A stretch of 64,000 bases of DNA, from NCBI GenBank assembly GCA_963761475.1, contig CAVXGT010000002.1, forward strand, positions 62,001-126,000, written 5' to 3'. Positions 19,307 to 28,844 of the stretch are shown here, in pieces (within the stretch, counting starts at the first letter, position 1; every line of letters begins with the position of its first letter). The notes below the pieces were generated by a model. It saw nothing but the letters and a program-made list of their open reading frames with translations. It was not told the origin of the DNA and did no database searches. This stretch comes from Ga0077555 sp963761475 (GTDB lineage: Bacteria; Pseudomonadota; Alphaproteobacteria; Rhizobiales; Hyphomicrobiaceae). The position numbers and the translations under genes are program-made.

Positions 19307-20935
19307 CAGCGTCTACGATCTGGGGCGTTCGAGATCGGACCGGCCATGGGCGGCGTCTCGAAAAACTTGCCGTCGTCCACCAGTCGCGGGTCTCCGGTGG
19401 TCTGAAGTTCAGCAAGCAGACGATCACGCAGTTCGGCGACGACCGAAGCGTACGCGGATCGGCGGCCAGTTTTGCATCTGATAGCGGTCGTTTTTCAGGT
19501 CGAACAGCTCTTCGCCAGGCCGCTTGTCGTACGCGTGGTCGAAGTAGGGTTTCCATTTGGGATCGTTGCGGCGGTCGACAAGCCAGGCCTTCGTGGGCCC
19601 AGCGTCTTCGTCGGGCAATGTGACAAAGGTGTTCTCGGTGACTTCTTTCGTCGTGGGGGGATTGTCACCGTCCAGACGGTACGGGTCGCCCAGCGGATAG
19701 CGGTCCGGGCGGAAATTGATGATGAACAAGTAGTCGGCCGTGCGGATGGCTCGTTGCGGATACGGCAAATACCCCTCGCGGGCTGCCGCCACGTGGCGCT
19801 CGCGGCCGGTGACGACGTAGGTCCGCGCGGATCGACCAGGCCCTCGCGGTCCGATTTCAACACGGGCCACAGGCTGCGTGCCGTCATCACGTCGGGCACG
19901 TCGACGCCGCCGGCTTCCAGGAACGTCGGAGCCAGATCGGGCAGGTTGACGAAGTCGTCCACGACGCGCCCGCCGCGGACCCCCGGTCCGGCGATGGCCA
20001 GACTGACCGCCGTGCCGAAGTCGTACAGGTTGCACTTGCCGTGGGGAAATCCGGGCGGACCGTGATCGCCACTGACCACGACCAGCGTGTTGTCGAGTTG
20101 GCCGGCCTGCTCCAGTTCGTCCAGCAGCACGCCCAGCGCGGCGTCGAAGGCCGCGATCTCGCCGAAGTAGTCGGCCAGGTCTTCGCGCACTTCGGGAACG
20201 TCGGGCAGAAACGGCGGCAGCTTGCCTTCGAGCGCATCGGGGTCGATCCCCCACAGTGCCTTGCCCGAACCCTTGATCCACTTGCGGTGCACGTTCGTCG
20301 GTCCGAACCAATAGCAGAACGGCTTGCCTCTTTCCGCTTCGGCGAGAAAGCTGGCGAAGTTGCCGCGCACTTCGTCCAGCAGTTCTTGCTTGGCCTCCTC
20401 CACCGACTTGCCCGCGGCCACCATCCGCGTGGCGTTTTGCGAGAACTGATTGAAGCGACCGCCGGCCATTTGATAGGCGTGTTCCTGTCCGCCGTACGGC
20501 GCGTCGGCGGGAACGCCGGGACTCCACACTTTCCAGGTCTTGCCGATGTGGTAGCCGGCGTCCCTTCAGCAGCAGCGGCCAGGCGGGGATGTTGGAATCC
20601 CACACCGCGCCTTGCAGAGATCGCCGCCGCGTCCGGTTCGCCAGAAATACTGGCCGGACAGCAGCGAACTGCGGCACGGCGTGCAGGAGGGCGCGGTGAC
20701 AAACGCGTTGCGAAACAGCACGCCACGACGCGCCACGCGGTCGAAGTTGGGCGTGTGCACGACATCGTTGAGGCCGCCCGCTCCATCCGCTTCGGCGTAG
20801 ACGCTGGCGAAACGTCCCCAGTCGTCGGCAAAGGCAAACAGGATGTTGGGGCGCTCGGCTTGTCGCCGCCGCTGGCTTGGAGTGGACGATTGTGACCAGA
20901 CTAATACAGCATAAAGTCGCTGAGAGTATCCGCAT
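19307..20935 (-). pseudogene. Secreted sulfatase, broken by about six frameshifts
   Basis: Pieced together across frames, this is a complete sulfatase. A signal peptide (MRILSATLCCISLVTIVHS) starts at 20,935. RPNILFAFADDWGRF follows, then the formylglycine site SCTPCRSSLLSGQ at about 20,675, where the first Cys would be converted. Next come GAVWDSNIPAWPLLLK, GYHIGKTWKVWSPG, the metal-site block VVVSGDHGPPGFPHGK, YLPYPQRAIRTADYLFIINF, and a C-terminal subdomain with ELRDRLLAELQTTGDPRLVD ending at 19,307. Frame changes fall near 20,855, 20,620, 20,570, 19,850, 19,470 and 19,455. Sulfatases remove sulfate esters from algal or host polysaccharides and are highly expanded in marine planctomycetes. 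The gene is more GC-rich than its neighbours. No activating enzyme is nearby. Confidence 0.75.
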
Positions 20936-21656
20936 GCGATTCGTCTCCGGAATGCTTGGAAATCGGGATTATAAAGCGAAGAAGCCGGCTCTCCGATACG
21001 TAGGGCGGCTGGGCCGCAGCCAACTTCGAGCTTCCGCTCGGTTTGCCAAACCCGCTCCCGTTGGTCGCTGGAATTGTGCTGAAATAACAACAAACTCACT
21101 GATAACTGATGTAGGATGGCGAACAGTGACGCGGTCTGGGAAACAGATGGTGACCCTGACCCTCAGAGACTCGAACCGTTTTGAACCAATAGTCCGCCTC
21201 GGCTTCGGCGAACCGCCGGTTGAGCTGTCTGGTGGAATCAGATGATCGCAAGCCGGCGAACCGAGGTAAAAGCAATGCACGGCGAATCGTGGCGAGAGTG
21301 GTGACAAGCCCTTCGCCCCCGGAGAGGACCCGTCGGAGGCGTTCCCAAGCTGCCTATGTTGAAGGTACATTGTGACGGACGTTGGCGGATTAGGACGACA
21401 AAAGTACGAGCTGGCCGCATTTCGCAATTCCTGATCGGCCACGAGCCATGGCGGATCATCTGGGACATCCTGTTCGCAACCGCGAGAGCAGTATGGTACG
21501 TCATGAAAGATAGACGTTGCTGTTTGAACGGCTCGGTAACGGGATACGACTGACCAGTTCGCTTTCGTTCGGCTTTCAGTTTGGCGTAAGCCCCGACGCG
21601 AATTTCGGCAGCGGCGGCGAAGGCATGGATTTCGATCCGACGAAGCTGCCGTCGCT
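20936..21656. other. Intergenic region, no supported gene
   Basis: About 720 bases upstream of the divergent sulfatase and dockerin loci. A 314-codon minus-strand frame exists here but has an unbiased, Ser/Arg/Pro-rich composition and no family resemblance, so it was not accepted. The stretch may include decayed repeat or coding sequence. Confidence 0.35.
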
Positions 21657-22693
21657 GCGGACGGCCCTCGCCTGCCCGTTGTGACCGTCTCAAATGTGAT
21701 CGGGGATTTCGACCTCGACGGAATGGTCGGCGCTAACGATATCGACTTGCTGTTCGCCGGAGTCAATTCGGGAAACCACGATCTGGCGTACGACCTGACG
21801 GCAGACAGCTTGGTTACCACGGCGGACGTGGACGAACTTGTGCTCAACATTCTGGGCACGCAATACGGCGATGCCAATCTCGACGGGCGCGTCTCGTTTG
21901 CTGACTTTACCACCCTTGCTCAGTACTGCCAACAAGCCGGTGGTTGGGGATACGGCGACTTCAGCGGAAACGGTGAAGTGGACTTGCTTGATCTACATCG
22001 TTTGGAGCAGCACTTCGGGTTTGGTGGCATTTCCTCGTCACGGAAGATTGGAACGACGCCGTGGAACGGCAGCACAATTGGCTGTACTTGGGTCCGCCCG
22101 ATCAGACCATACCACTCTGGGGATCAGATATCGGCTCGCAGCGCTGATGGCGGCAGAGCAGGAGCTGGCGACGGATATGTCTACACGTCCGTTGCCGACA
22201 CGGTGACCTTCTTTGGTTCGCGTTTTTTTGCCGCCACCGTACCGTCAGACGGCTTCGGCAAGGATCATTTGCCGGGTTGGGAAGTTGGCCTGCGGTCCGT
22301 GGCACAGGATGTGGATTTCAATAACGCGGCTTCCGTCAGCTTCGATTTGAAGGCCGACGCCACTGTTACCCTCACCGCCGGAGAAATACGGTTCTATATT
22401 CTCGATCAGCGCGAGACGGTCCAAAGTCCCTTTTTTACACCGAACCGATCATCAGTTTCACCAGCGGTGGGACCGTTCCCGCCGACTGGACCAACTATGA
22501 ACTCGACATCTCTGCCGCCGGCGCTTGGATCGATGCCTGTCCCACGACGATGATTGACTGGTGCAGTGTTGTCAGGCCAGGTTTCAACGTCACGGCCACG
22601 AATCCAGAATATGGCATCGCTGTCTTTGACCCCGGTGGCACGCTGGGCGGTACGATTGGCATCGATAACTTTTTGATCACTGCACTGCCTTGA
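21657..22693 (+). pseudogene. Secreted dockerin-containing protein fragment, several frameshifts
   Basis: From about 21,690 the frame reads IGDFDLDGMVGANDIDLLF, then LTADSLVTTADVDELVLNIL, GDANLDGRVSFADFTTLAQY and GDFSGNGEVDLLDLHRLEQH. These are four calcium loops of dockerin type I (Asp-x-Asp/Asn-x-Asp/Asn), as found near the C-termini of planctomycete secreted proteins. The sense then jumps frame to TEDWNDAVERQHNWLYLGPP near 22,060. It returns for VADTVTFFGSRFFAATVPSD and shifts again near 22,435 to WTNYELDISAAGAWID and GTLGGTIGIDNFLITALP, ending at 22,693. The last half looks like a beta-sandwich carbohydrate-binding type domain. No signal peptide or credible start is visible upstream, so the gene is 5'-truncated as well as frameshifted. 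Confidence 0.5.
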
Positions 22694-22850
22694 GAGGTGA
22701 CTTGTCATCAACCGCCACCGCCGATCTCGGGATCGAGCGGTCGGAAGACGCGATCGCGGTAGAGTACCAGCCCATGCATCGCGTGGTAGAACGCCCCGCA
22801 TTCGAGTACGACACGCTTTCCGTCTTACGAAACAGGTCGCAAAGATAAGT
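22694..22850. other. Junction zone between planctomycete-type and alphaproteobacterial DNA
   Basis: About 150 bases follow the last planctomycete-type stop codon and end inside the final codons of bchL. Read on the minus strand past the bchL stop, the frame gives DGKRVVLECGAFYHAMHGLV and then LYRDRVFRPLDPEIGGGG-stop. This could be the C-terminal tail of another left-side gene. The change to high-GC, strongly biased codons happens between about 22,846 and 22,851. Confidence 0.6.
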
Positions 22851-23742
22851 CGAAGATTTCACGGTCCTTCATCGGCGTCGGCATCAGCACGTCGGTGCCG
22901 TCCCACAGGCTTTGCGCCAGCTTCAGGTATTCCTGCTGGACGGCCAGCACTTCCGGTGTCTCGTCCATTTCGAACAGGGTGCACTTCTTCAGTCGCGAGC
23001 GGCGGATGGCGTCGATGTCGGGCAGGTGGGCAAGCCGCTTGAGGCCGACCGCCTCGTTGAAGCGGTCGATCTCGTCGGTGTTCTTGGAGCGGTTGGCGAT
23101 GACGCCGCCGACGCGCACTTCGTAGTTCTTCGACTTGGCGTTGATGGCGGCCACGATGCGGTTCATGGCGAAGATCGAGTCGAAGTCGTTGGCGGTCACG
23201 ATCAGCGCGCGTTCGGCATGTTGCAGCGGCGAGGCAAAGCCGCCGCACACAACGTCGCCCAGCACGTCGAAGATGACCACGTCGCTGTTTTCCAGCAGGT
23301 GATGCTCCTTCAGCAGCTTCACCGTCTGGCCGACCACATAACCGCCGCAGCCGGTGCCGGCAGGCGGGCCGCCGGCTTCGACGCACATGACGCCGTTGTA
23401 GCCTTCATAGACGAAGTCCTCTGTGCGCAGTTCCTCGGAGTGGAAGTCCACCTGTTCGAGCACGTCGATCACCGTCGGCATCAGCTTCTTGGTGAGGGTG
23501 AAGGTCGAGTCGTGCTTCGGGTCGCAGCCGATCTGCAGCACCCGCTTGCCCAGCTTGGAAAAGGCGGCCGACAGGTTGGACGAGGTGGTCGACTTGCCGA
23601 TGCCGCCCTTGCCGTAGACCGCAAAGACCTTGGCGGTCCCGATCTTCATGTCCGGGTCGAGATGAACCTGGACGCTGCCATCGCCATCGGGCATGCGCAG
23701 CGCCTTGCCCGTATGACGGTTCATTTTCGTATACAGGTTCAT
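22825..23742 (-). CDS. bchL: Light-independent protochlorophyllide reductase Fe protein BchL (chimeric 3' end)
   Basis: BchL is the NifH-like homodimeric ATPase that feeds electrons to BchN-BchB for dark protochlorophyllide reduction. The P-loop YGKGGIGKST lies at about residues 43-52. Switch and cluster regions are intact (CDPKHDSTFTLT, AGGPPAGTGCGGYVVG, DVLGDVVCGGFASPL), with both [4Fe-4S] cysteines present. The start overlaps the bchH stop (ATGA). The first 297 or so residues are normal for the family. After KDREIFD, however, the protein ends LSLRPVS, where relatives end in LLGFD. The last seven codons include TTA, rare in this GC-rich DNA, and belong to the left-hand sequence. The native stop and the usual downstream bchM are missing. 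Confidence 0.95.
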   Translation of the reverse strand: MNLYTKMNRHTGKALRMPDGDGSVQVHLDPDMKIGTAKVFAVYGKGGIGKSTTSSNLSAAFSKLGKRVLQIGCDPKHDSTFTLTKKLMPTVIDVLEQVDFHSEELRTEDFVYEGYNGVMCVEAGGPPAGTGCGGYVVGQTVKLLKEHHLLENSDVVIFDVLGDVVCGGFASPLQHAERALIVTANDFDSIFAMNRIVAAINAKSKNYEVRVGGVIANRSKNTDEIDRFNEAVGLKRLAHLPDIDAIRRSRLKKCTLFEMDETPEVLAVQQEYLKLAQSLWDGTDVLMPTPMKDREIFDLSLRPVS

Positions 23743-26700
23743 GCCACTGCCTCCACTGGTGCGGGAATGCCTTCAAGATTGTCTTCAAGCTCTTCACTGG
23801 CGCGGCGCAGCGCCTCGAGCGTTTCATCGTCGGGTGTCCAGAACTGGCGCTCGCAGGCTTCCATCAGCCGGTTCGCCAGTTTGGACGAGGCGGCCGGGTT
23901 GAGCTCTGCCAGGCGCCGGCGCATTTCCTCGTCCAGCACGAAGGTTTCCGAGATGCGCTGATAGACCCATGGATCGACGGTACCGGTGGTGGCCGACCAG
24001 CCGAGCGTGTTGGTCACGTGGGCTTCAATGGCCCTGACGCCTTCGTGGCCATGCTTGAGCATGCTCTCGAAGAACTTCGGGTTGAGGGTGCGCGAGCGGG
24101 TTTCCAGCGCGATCTGGTCCTTCAGGGTGCGCACCTTGGCCGAACCACGGGTCTGGTCGCCGATATAGACGGGTGTCTCGCGGCCGCTGGCCCGCTTGAC
24201 CGCCCTGCTGATGCCGCCGAGCGTGTCGAAATAATGGTCGACGGTGGTGACGCCGAGCTCAACTGACTCGAGGTTCTGGTAGGCGATATCGACGGTGGAC
24301 AGCGCCTTTTGCAGCAGTTCGGCGTTCTGCTTTGGCTTGCCATCGCGGCCATAGGCAAAGCCCTTGCGGCGGGTGAAGGCATCGGCCAGCTCGCTCTCGT
24401 CGTTCCAGGTGCCTGCATCGACCATCTGGTTGACGTTGGAGCCATAGACCCCTTCGGCATTGGAGAACACCCGAAGCGATGCGGTTTCCACGTCGCAGCC
24501 CATCGCCTCGGCGTGGGCCAGCGTGTTGGCGCGAACGAAGTTCTGATCGAGCGGTTCGTCCGCCGTGGCCGCCTTGTAGGCGGCTTCGGCCAGCATCCTG
24601 GTTTGCAGCGGCAGCAGGTCGCGGAATATGCCCGACAGGGTCATCACCACGTCGATGCGCGGACGGCCCAGTTCTTCCAGCGGTATGAGGTCGGCACCGG
24701 CGAGGCGGCCAAAGCTGTCGAACCGGGGCTTGGCGCCCATCAGCGCCAGCGCCTGGGCAATCGGGCCGCCGTCGGACTTGATGTTGTCAGACCCCCACAG
24801 CACCAGAGCCACCGATCGGGGCAGGGTGTTGTGGGTGGCGAGCAGCAGGTCGGCCTGCTTGCGCCCGTCGGCCAGTGCGAAGGCGGTCGGCATGCGGAAC
24901 GGGTCGAAGGCATGGATGTTGCGGCCTGTCGGCAGCACCTCGGGCGAGCGGATCAGGTCGCCGCCTGCAACAGGCGCAATGTAGTGACCCGCCAGCGCGT
25001 TGAGCACGGCAGGGACCTCGTTGGTCTCGGCCAGCAGCTGGTCGACCCGGGCGCGGGTGTCGTCGTCGGTGTCGGCCATCACCCGCACGTGTTCGGTGCG
25101 CGCCTCGGGGCTGATCGGGCGGCCCACCACGTGCAGGCCGTCGGGAATGAGCGCGTCTTCGGTTTCCAGCAGGGTGAGCCACAGCTTGTCGGGGTCGGTC
25201 TCCGAGATGTCGACGGCCTCGGCCTGGGTGCGGATCAGCGTGGCCAGGTCATTGCGTTGGGCGCCGCCGGGAGCGAGGGTGCGCCACCGCTTCAGGCTGT
25301 CCTTCAGGTCGGCCAGCCCTTTGTACAGTCCTGATGCCGCCAGCGGCGGGGTCAGGTGGGTGACCGTGACGGCGTTGGCCCGGCGCTTGGCCAGCGTTGC
25401 CTCGGACGGGTTGTTGGAGGCGTAGAGGTAGACGTTCGGGACGTTGCCGATCAGCCGGTCCGGCCAGTCCTGACCACCCAAGCCGGCCTGCTTGCCAGGC
25501 ATGAACTCAAGTGCGCCATGCATGCCGAAGTGCAGGTACGCATCGGCGCCGAAGGTGTCGCGCATCCAGCGGTAGAACGTCACGAAGGCATGGGTCGGGG
25601 CGAAGCCGTGTTCGAACAGCAGCCGCATCGGGTCGCCTTCCCAGCCGAAAGCGGGCTGAACGCCGACGAACACGTTGCCGAACTGGCGGCCAAGCACGTA
25701 GACGCCGCGGCCGTCGGACTGTGTGCGACCGGGTGCGGGGCCCCAGACTGCCTCGATCTCGTTGAGCCATGGCGTGTTGCGCACGATGTCGTCGGCATGC
25801 ACGTGGGCAGCCACATTGGCTTGCTGGCCGTAGTGAGCGGCATTGCCCTTGAGCAGCGCCTCGCGCAGCTCTTCCACGGTGGCAGGTGGATCGACCTGGT
25901 AGCCGTTGGCCCGCATGGCGTGCAGCGTGTTGAACAGGCTTTCGAAGACCGACAGGTGGGCGGCCGTGCCGACCGCGCCGGAGTTTGGCGGGAAGCCGAA
26001 CAGCACGATGCCGACCTTGCGGTCCGCGTTCTGCTTGCGCCGGTTGAGAGCCAGCCGCAATACCTTGTCGGCCAGCGTGCCGATGCGCTCGGGGCAGGGC
26101 GCCATGGCGCGGTGCGTCGAGGCCCGTTCGCACGGCTTCTTGCAGCCATTGCAGCCGCCGTCGCCATGGCGGCCGGCGAACACGGTCGGGTTGGTGGCGC
26201 CGTCAATTTCGGGCAGCGCGATCAGCATGGTGGTCTCGACGGGACCGAGACCGCCGGTGGAGCCGGACCATTGCTGCAGCGTCTGGAACTCCAGCGGGTG
26301 GGCCGCCACGTAGGGCAGGTCAAGGTTGCCCAGCGTTGCAACAGCAGCGGCACTGTCATTATAGGCCGGCCCGCCGATCAGCGAGAAGCCCGTCAGCGAT
26401 ACAAGGGTGTCAATGACAGGCTGGCCGTTGCGCGTGAAGTATTCGGCGATGGCGGGACGTCCGTCGAGGCCGCCGGCAAAGGCGGGAATGACGGCGATGC
26501 CCTTCTCCTCGAAAGCGTTGATGACCGCATCATAGTGGGCGGTATCGGAAGCCAGCACGTAGGAGCGCATCAGCAGCAGCCCGACCGTTGCCTTGGCCTG
26601 CTTGGGGCGCGGCAGGTCCGAGACCAGCCTGGTCATCCGGTCCTTCAGGGAGGGGTGGTAAAGCCCGACTTCCGGATATTCCACTGGCGGCAACGCCTCG

Positions 26701-27311
26701 GCCCCGCGCCACGACCTGTTGGCGGCGTACCGCGAGATCAGGTAACGCACCATCTGCTCGACATTGTCGTCGGAGCCGCCCAGCCAGTACTGCATGGTCA
26801 GGAACCAGGCGCGCAGGTCCTGGGCCTTGCCGGGAACGAAGCGCAGGATTTTCGGCAGCCGGCGCAGCACCTTCATCTGGCTTTTGCCAGAAGCGCCGTT
26901 GGGCTTGGAAGAACCGCGCATCTTCTTGAGGAACTTGGCTATTCCGGTGGCCGGCTTGGCCATGTCGAGGCCACCCATGCGGGTCAGCCGGACGATTTCA
27001 CCATCGGCGATCAACCCGACCATGGCGTCGCAACTGTCGCGGCGGGCCTGCAGCGCGGGCAGGATGGCCTTCACGTGTTCTTCGAGGAACAGCAGGTTGG
27101 CGATGACGATATCGCCATTGGCAATGTCCTCGCGGGCACGCTGGAGGCCGGACGGGTCCTCGCCCCATTCTGCTGCCGCATGGATGGCGATGGAGAGGCC
27201 GGGGAAGTCGCGGGACAGCCTGTCGCTCACCCGGGCGGCGGGCCCGGCGGCGTGGGCGTCGAGGGTGATGATCACCACCCGGTAGCCGGCTTTATGTCCG
27301 TTAGCGCGCAT
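23739..27311 (-). CDS. bchH: Magnesium chelatase large subunit BchH
   Basis: A 1,190-residue porphyrin-binding subunit of magnesium chelatase, which inserts Mg2+ into protoporphyrin IX with BchI and BchD at the head of the bacteriochlorophyll branch. The start MRANGHKAGYRVVIITLDAH at 27,311 overlaps the bchB stop by 11 bases and gives the usual family length; the frame is open further upstream only as a shadow of bchB. Cobaltochelatase/CobN-type landmarks include LLFLEEHVKAILPAL, FGMHGALEFMPGKQAGLGGQ and YASNNPSEATLAKRRANAVT near residues 600-670, and YGSNVNQMVDAGTWNDESEL near 970. It sits fourth in the tightly packed bchF-N-B-H-L operon, and bchL starts four bases inside its end. No internal frameshifts were seen across the 3.6 kb. 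Confidence 0.96.
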   Translation of the reverse strand: MRANGHKAGYRVVIITLDAHAAGPAARVSDRLSRDFPGLSIAIHAAAEWGEDPSGLQRAREDIANGDIVIANLLFLEEHVKAILPALQARRDSCDAMVGLIADGEIVRLTRMGGLDMAKPATGIAKFLKKMRGSSKPNGASGKSQMKVLRRLPKILRFVPGKAQDLRAWFLTMQYWLGGSDDNVEQMVRYLISRYAANRSWRGAEALPPVEYPEVGLYHPSLKDRMTRLVSDLPRPKQAKATVGLLLMRSYVLASDTAHYDAVINAFEEKGIAVIPAFAGGLDGRPAIAEYFTRNGQPVIDTLVSLTGFSLIGGPAYNDSAAAVATLGNLDLPYVAAHPLEFQTLQQWSGSTGGLGPVETTMLIALPEIDGATNPTVFAGRHGDGGCNGCKKPCERASTHRAMAPCPERIGTLADKVLRLALNRRKQNADRKVGIVLFGFPPNSGAVGTAAHLSVFESLFNTLHAMRANGYQVDPPATVEELREALLKGNAAHYGQQANVAAHVHADDIVRNTPWLNEIEAVWGPAPGRTQSDGRGVYVLGRQFGNVFVGVQPAFGWEGDPMRLLFEHGFAPTHAFVTFYRWMRDTFGADAYLHFGMHGALEFMPGKQAGLGGQDWPDRLIGNVPNVYLYASNNPSEATLAKRRANAVTVTHLTPPLAASGLYKGLADLKDSLKRWRTLAPGGAQRNDLATLIRTQAEAVDISETDPDKLWLTLLETEDALIPDGLHVVGRPISPEARTEHVRVMADTDDDTRARVDQLLAETNEVPAVLNALAGHYIAPVAGGDLIRSPEVLPTGRNIHAFDPFRMPTAFALADGRKQADLLLATHNTLPRSVALVLWGSDNIKSDGGPIAQALALMGAKPRFDSFGRLAGADLIPLEELGRPRIDVVMTLSGIFRDLLPLQTRMLAEAAYKAATADEPLDQNFVRANTLAHAEAMGCDVETASLRVFSNAEGVYGSNVNQMVDAGTWNDESELADAFTRRKGFAYGRDGKPKQNAELLQKALSTVDIAYQNLESVELGVTTVDHYFDTLGGISRAVKRASGRETPVYIGDQTRGSAKVRTLKDQIALETRSRTLNPKFFESMLKHGHEGVRAIEAHVTNTLGWSATTGTVDPWVYQRISETFVLDEEMRRRLAELNPAASSKLANRLMEACERQFWTPDDETLEALRRASEELEDNLEGIPAPVEAVA

Positions 27312-28839
27312 AGTGTGCCTTGGCCTCGTACAGCGTATCGACGGTGATGCAGGCGATGCCGCGCTCGGCAGCGAAGGTTTCGGTGTTGCGCCGGGCCTTG
27401 CCGCGCACGAAGAACGGGATTTTCTTGAGTTCCTTCTCGGCCGCTGCGTCCCAGCCGACGCTTTCCGGGGTGGCTGGCGCAGCAGCTGCTGCTGCCGCAA
27501 CCGGCGCGCGGGTTTCACCGACGCTGGCGAGGTGTGAGGGCACGGCGTCGTCGGAGAATTCGAAGTCCTCGCGGAACATGCCGAGCAGGTGTTCTTCCAG
27601 CCCCATGGTGAGCGGATGCACCCAGCTGTCGAAGATGACATTGGCGCCCTCGAAGCCCATTTGCGGCGAATAGCGGGCCGGGAAGTCCTGCACGTGCACC
27701 GGCGCGGAAATGACGGCGCAGCCGATGCCAAAGCGCTTGGCGATGTGGCGCTCCATCTGGGTGCCGAGCACCAGTTCGGGCTGGGCTTCCTGGATGGCGG
27801 TCTCCACCTCGAGGTGATCTTCGGTGATCAGCGCCTCGAGACCGTGACGGGCGGCTTCCTCGCGCAACTCGCGGGCGAATTCGCGGCTGTAAGTGCCAAG
27901 GCCGACGACCTTGAAGCCCAGCTCATGGGCGGCGATGCGGGCAGCGGCGATGGCGTGGGTGGCATCGGCGAAGATGAACACCCGCTTGCCGGTGAGGTAG
28001 TTCGAGTCGACCGAGCGCGAGTACCAGGGTAGCCGCGACAGGTCGTGATCGAGCAGGTGGCTGGCATCAACGCCGGTGATGTCTGCCACTTCGCGAATGA
28101 AGGCCTTGGTGGCGCCGACGCCGATCGGCACGGTGCGGGTGAACGGCTGGCCATATTCGCGCTGCAGAAACTCGGCTACCGGCTGGGCGACTTCGGGGTA
28201 CATGACCACGTTGAAATCAGCGTCTGGCAGCCGTGCAAGGTCTGCCGGGGTGGCGCCAAGCGGGGCGCAGACGTTGATCTCGATGCCGAGTGCGCCGAGC
28301 AGGTTGGTCAGTTCGGTCACGTCGTCGCGGTGGCGGAAGCCGAGCGCGGCGGGGCCGAGCAGGTTGCAGGTGACGTGGTCGCCCTTGTCGGGGGTGCGGC
28401 CGGCGGCGAAGCGGCGGACGATCTGGTAGAAGGTCTCCGCCGCGCCCCAGTTTTCCTTCTTCTGGTAGGACGGCAGTTCGACGGGGACCACCGGGATGCC
28501 GAGGCCGAGGGTTTCAGCCAGGCCGCCGGGATCGTCCTGGATCAGTTCCGCCGTGCACGAAGCGCCGACCAGCAGCGCCTGCGGCTTGAACCGCTCGGCG
28601 GCAGCGCGCGCGGCAGTCTTGAACAGTTCGGCGGTGTCAGAGCCAAGGTCGCGGGCCTGGAATGTGGTGTAGGTGACGGGCGGGCGCTTGCCGTTGCGCT
28701 CGATCATGGTGAACAGCAGGTCGGCATAGGTGTCGCCCTGCGGCGCGTGCAAGACATAGTGCAAGCCTTCCATGGCGGTGGCGATGCGCATGGCGCCGAC
28801 GTGGGGCGGTCCTTCATATGTCCACATGGCGAGCTGCAT
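27301..28839 (-). CDS. bchB: Light-independent protochlorophyllide reductase subunit BchB
   Basis: A 512-residue NifK-like subunit of the dark-operative protochlorophyllide reductase. The start MQLAMWTYEGPPHVGAMRIA at 28,839 is the standard family N-terminus and lies 5 bases after the bchN stop. The substrate-cavity and NB-cluster region is recognisable (MEGLHYVLHAPQGDTYADLL, VGASCTAELIQDDPGG), as is the C-terminal domain DFEFSDDAVPSHL. After an Ala/Pro-rich linker, the PCP_red-type tail AEKELKKIPFFVRGKARRN closes the protein. In the BchNB heterotetramer BchB supplies an Asp ligand to the [4Fe-4S] cluster and helps reduce ring D. Ends translationally coupled to bchH. Confidence 0.96.
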   Translation of the reverse strand: MQLAMWTYEGPPHVGAMRIATAMEGLHYVLHAPQGDTYADLLFTMIERNGKRPPVTYTTFQARDLGSDTAELFKTAARAAAERFKPQALLVGASCTAELIQDDPGGLAETLGLGIPVVPVELPSYQKKENWGAAETFYQIVRRFAAGRTPDKGDHVTCNLLGPAALGFRHRDDVTELTNLLGALGIEINVCAPLGATPADLARLPDADFNVVMYPEVAQPVAEFLQREYGQPFTRTVPIGVGATKAFIREVADITGVDASHLLDHDLSRLPWYSRSVDSNYLTGKRVFIFADATHAIAAARIAAHELGFKVVGLGTYSREFARELREEAARHGLEALITEDHLEVETAIQEAQPELVLGTQMERHIAKRFGIGCAVISAPVHVQDFPARYSPQMGFEGANVIFDSWVHPLTMGLEEHLLGMFREDFEFSDDAVPSHLASVGETRAPVAAAAAAAPATPESVGWDAAAEKELKKIPFFVRGKARRNTETFAAERGIACITVDTLYEAKAHYAR

Positions 28840-28844
28840 GAGCG

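Noticed and set aside
20969..21913. 314-codon minus-strand frame upstream of the sulfatase
   Set aside because: Random-looking Ser/Arg/Pro composition, no ribosome binding site, and it overlaps the dockerin repeats on the other strand.
25356..27347. 663-codon plus-strand open frame opposite bchH
   Set aside because: It is the antisense shadow of the GC-rich bchH gene; composition is biased and no family resemblance exists.
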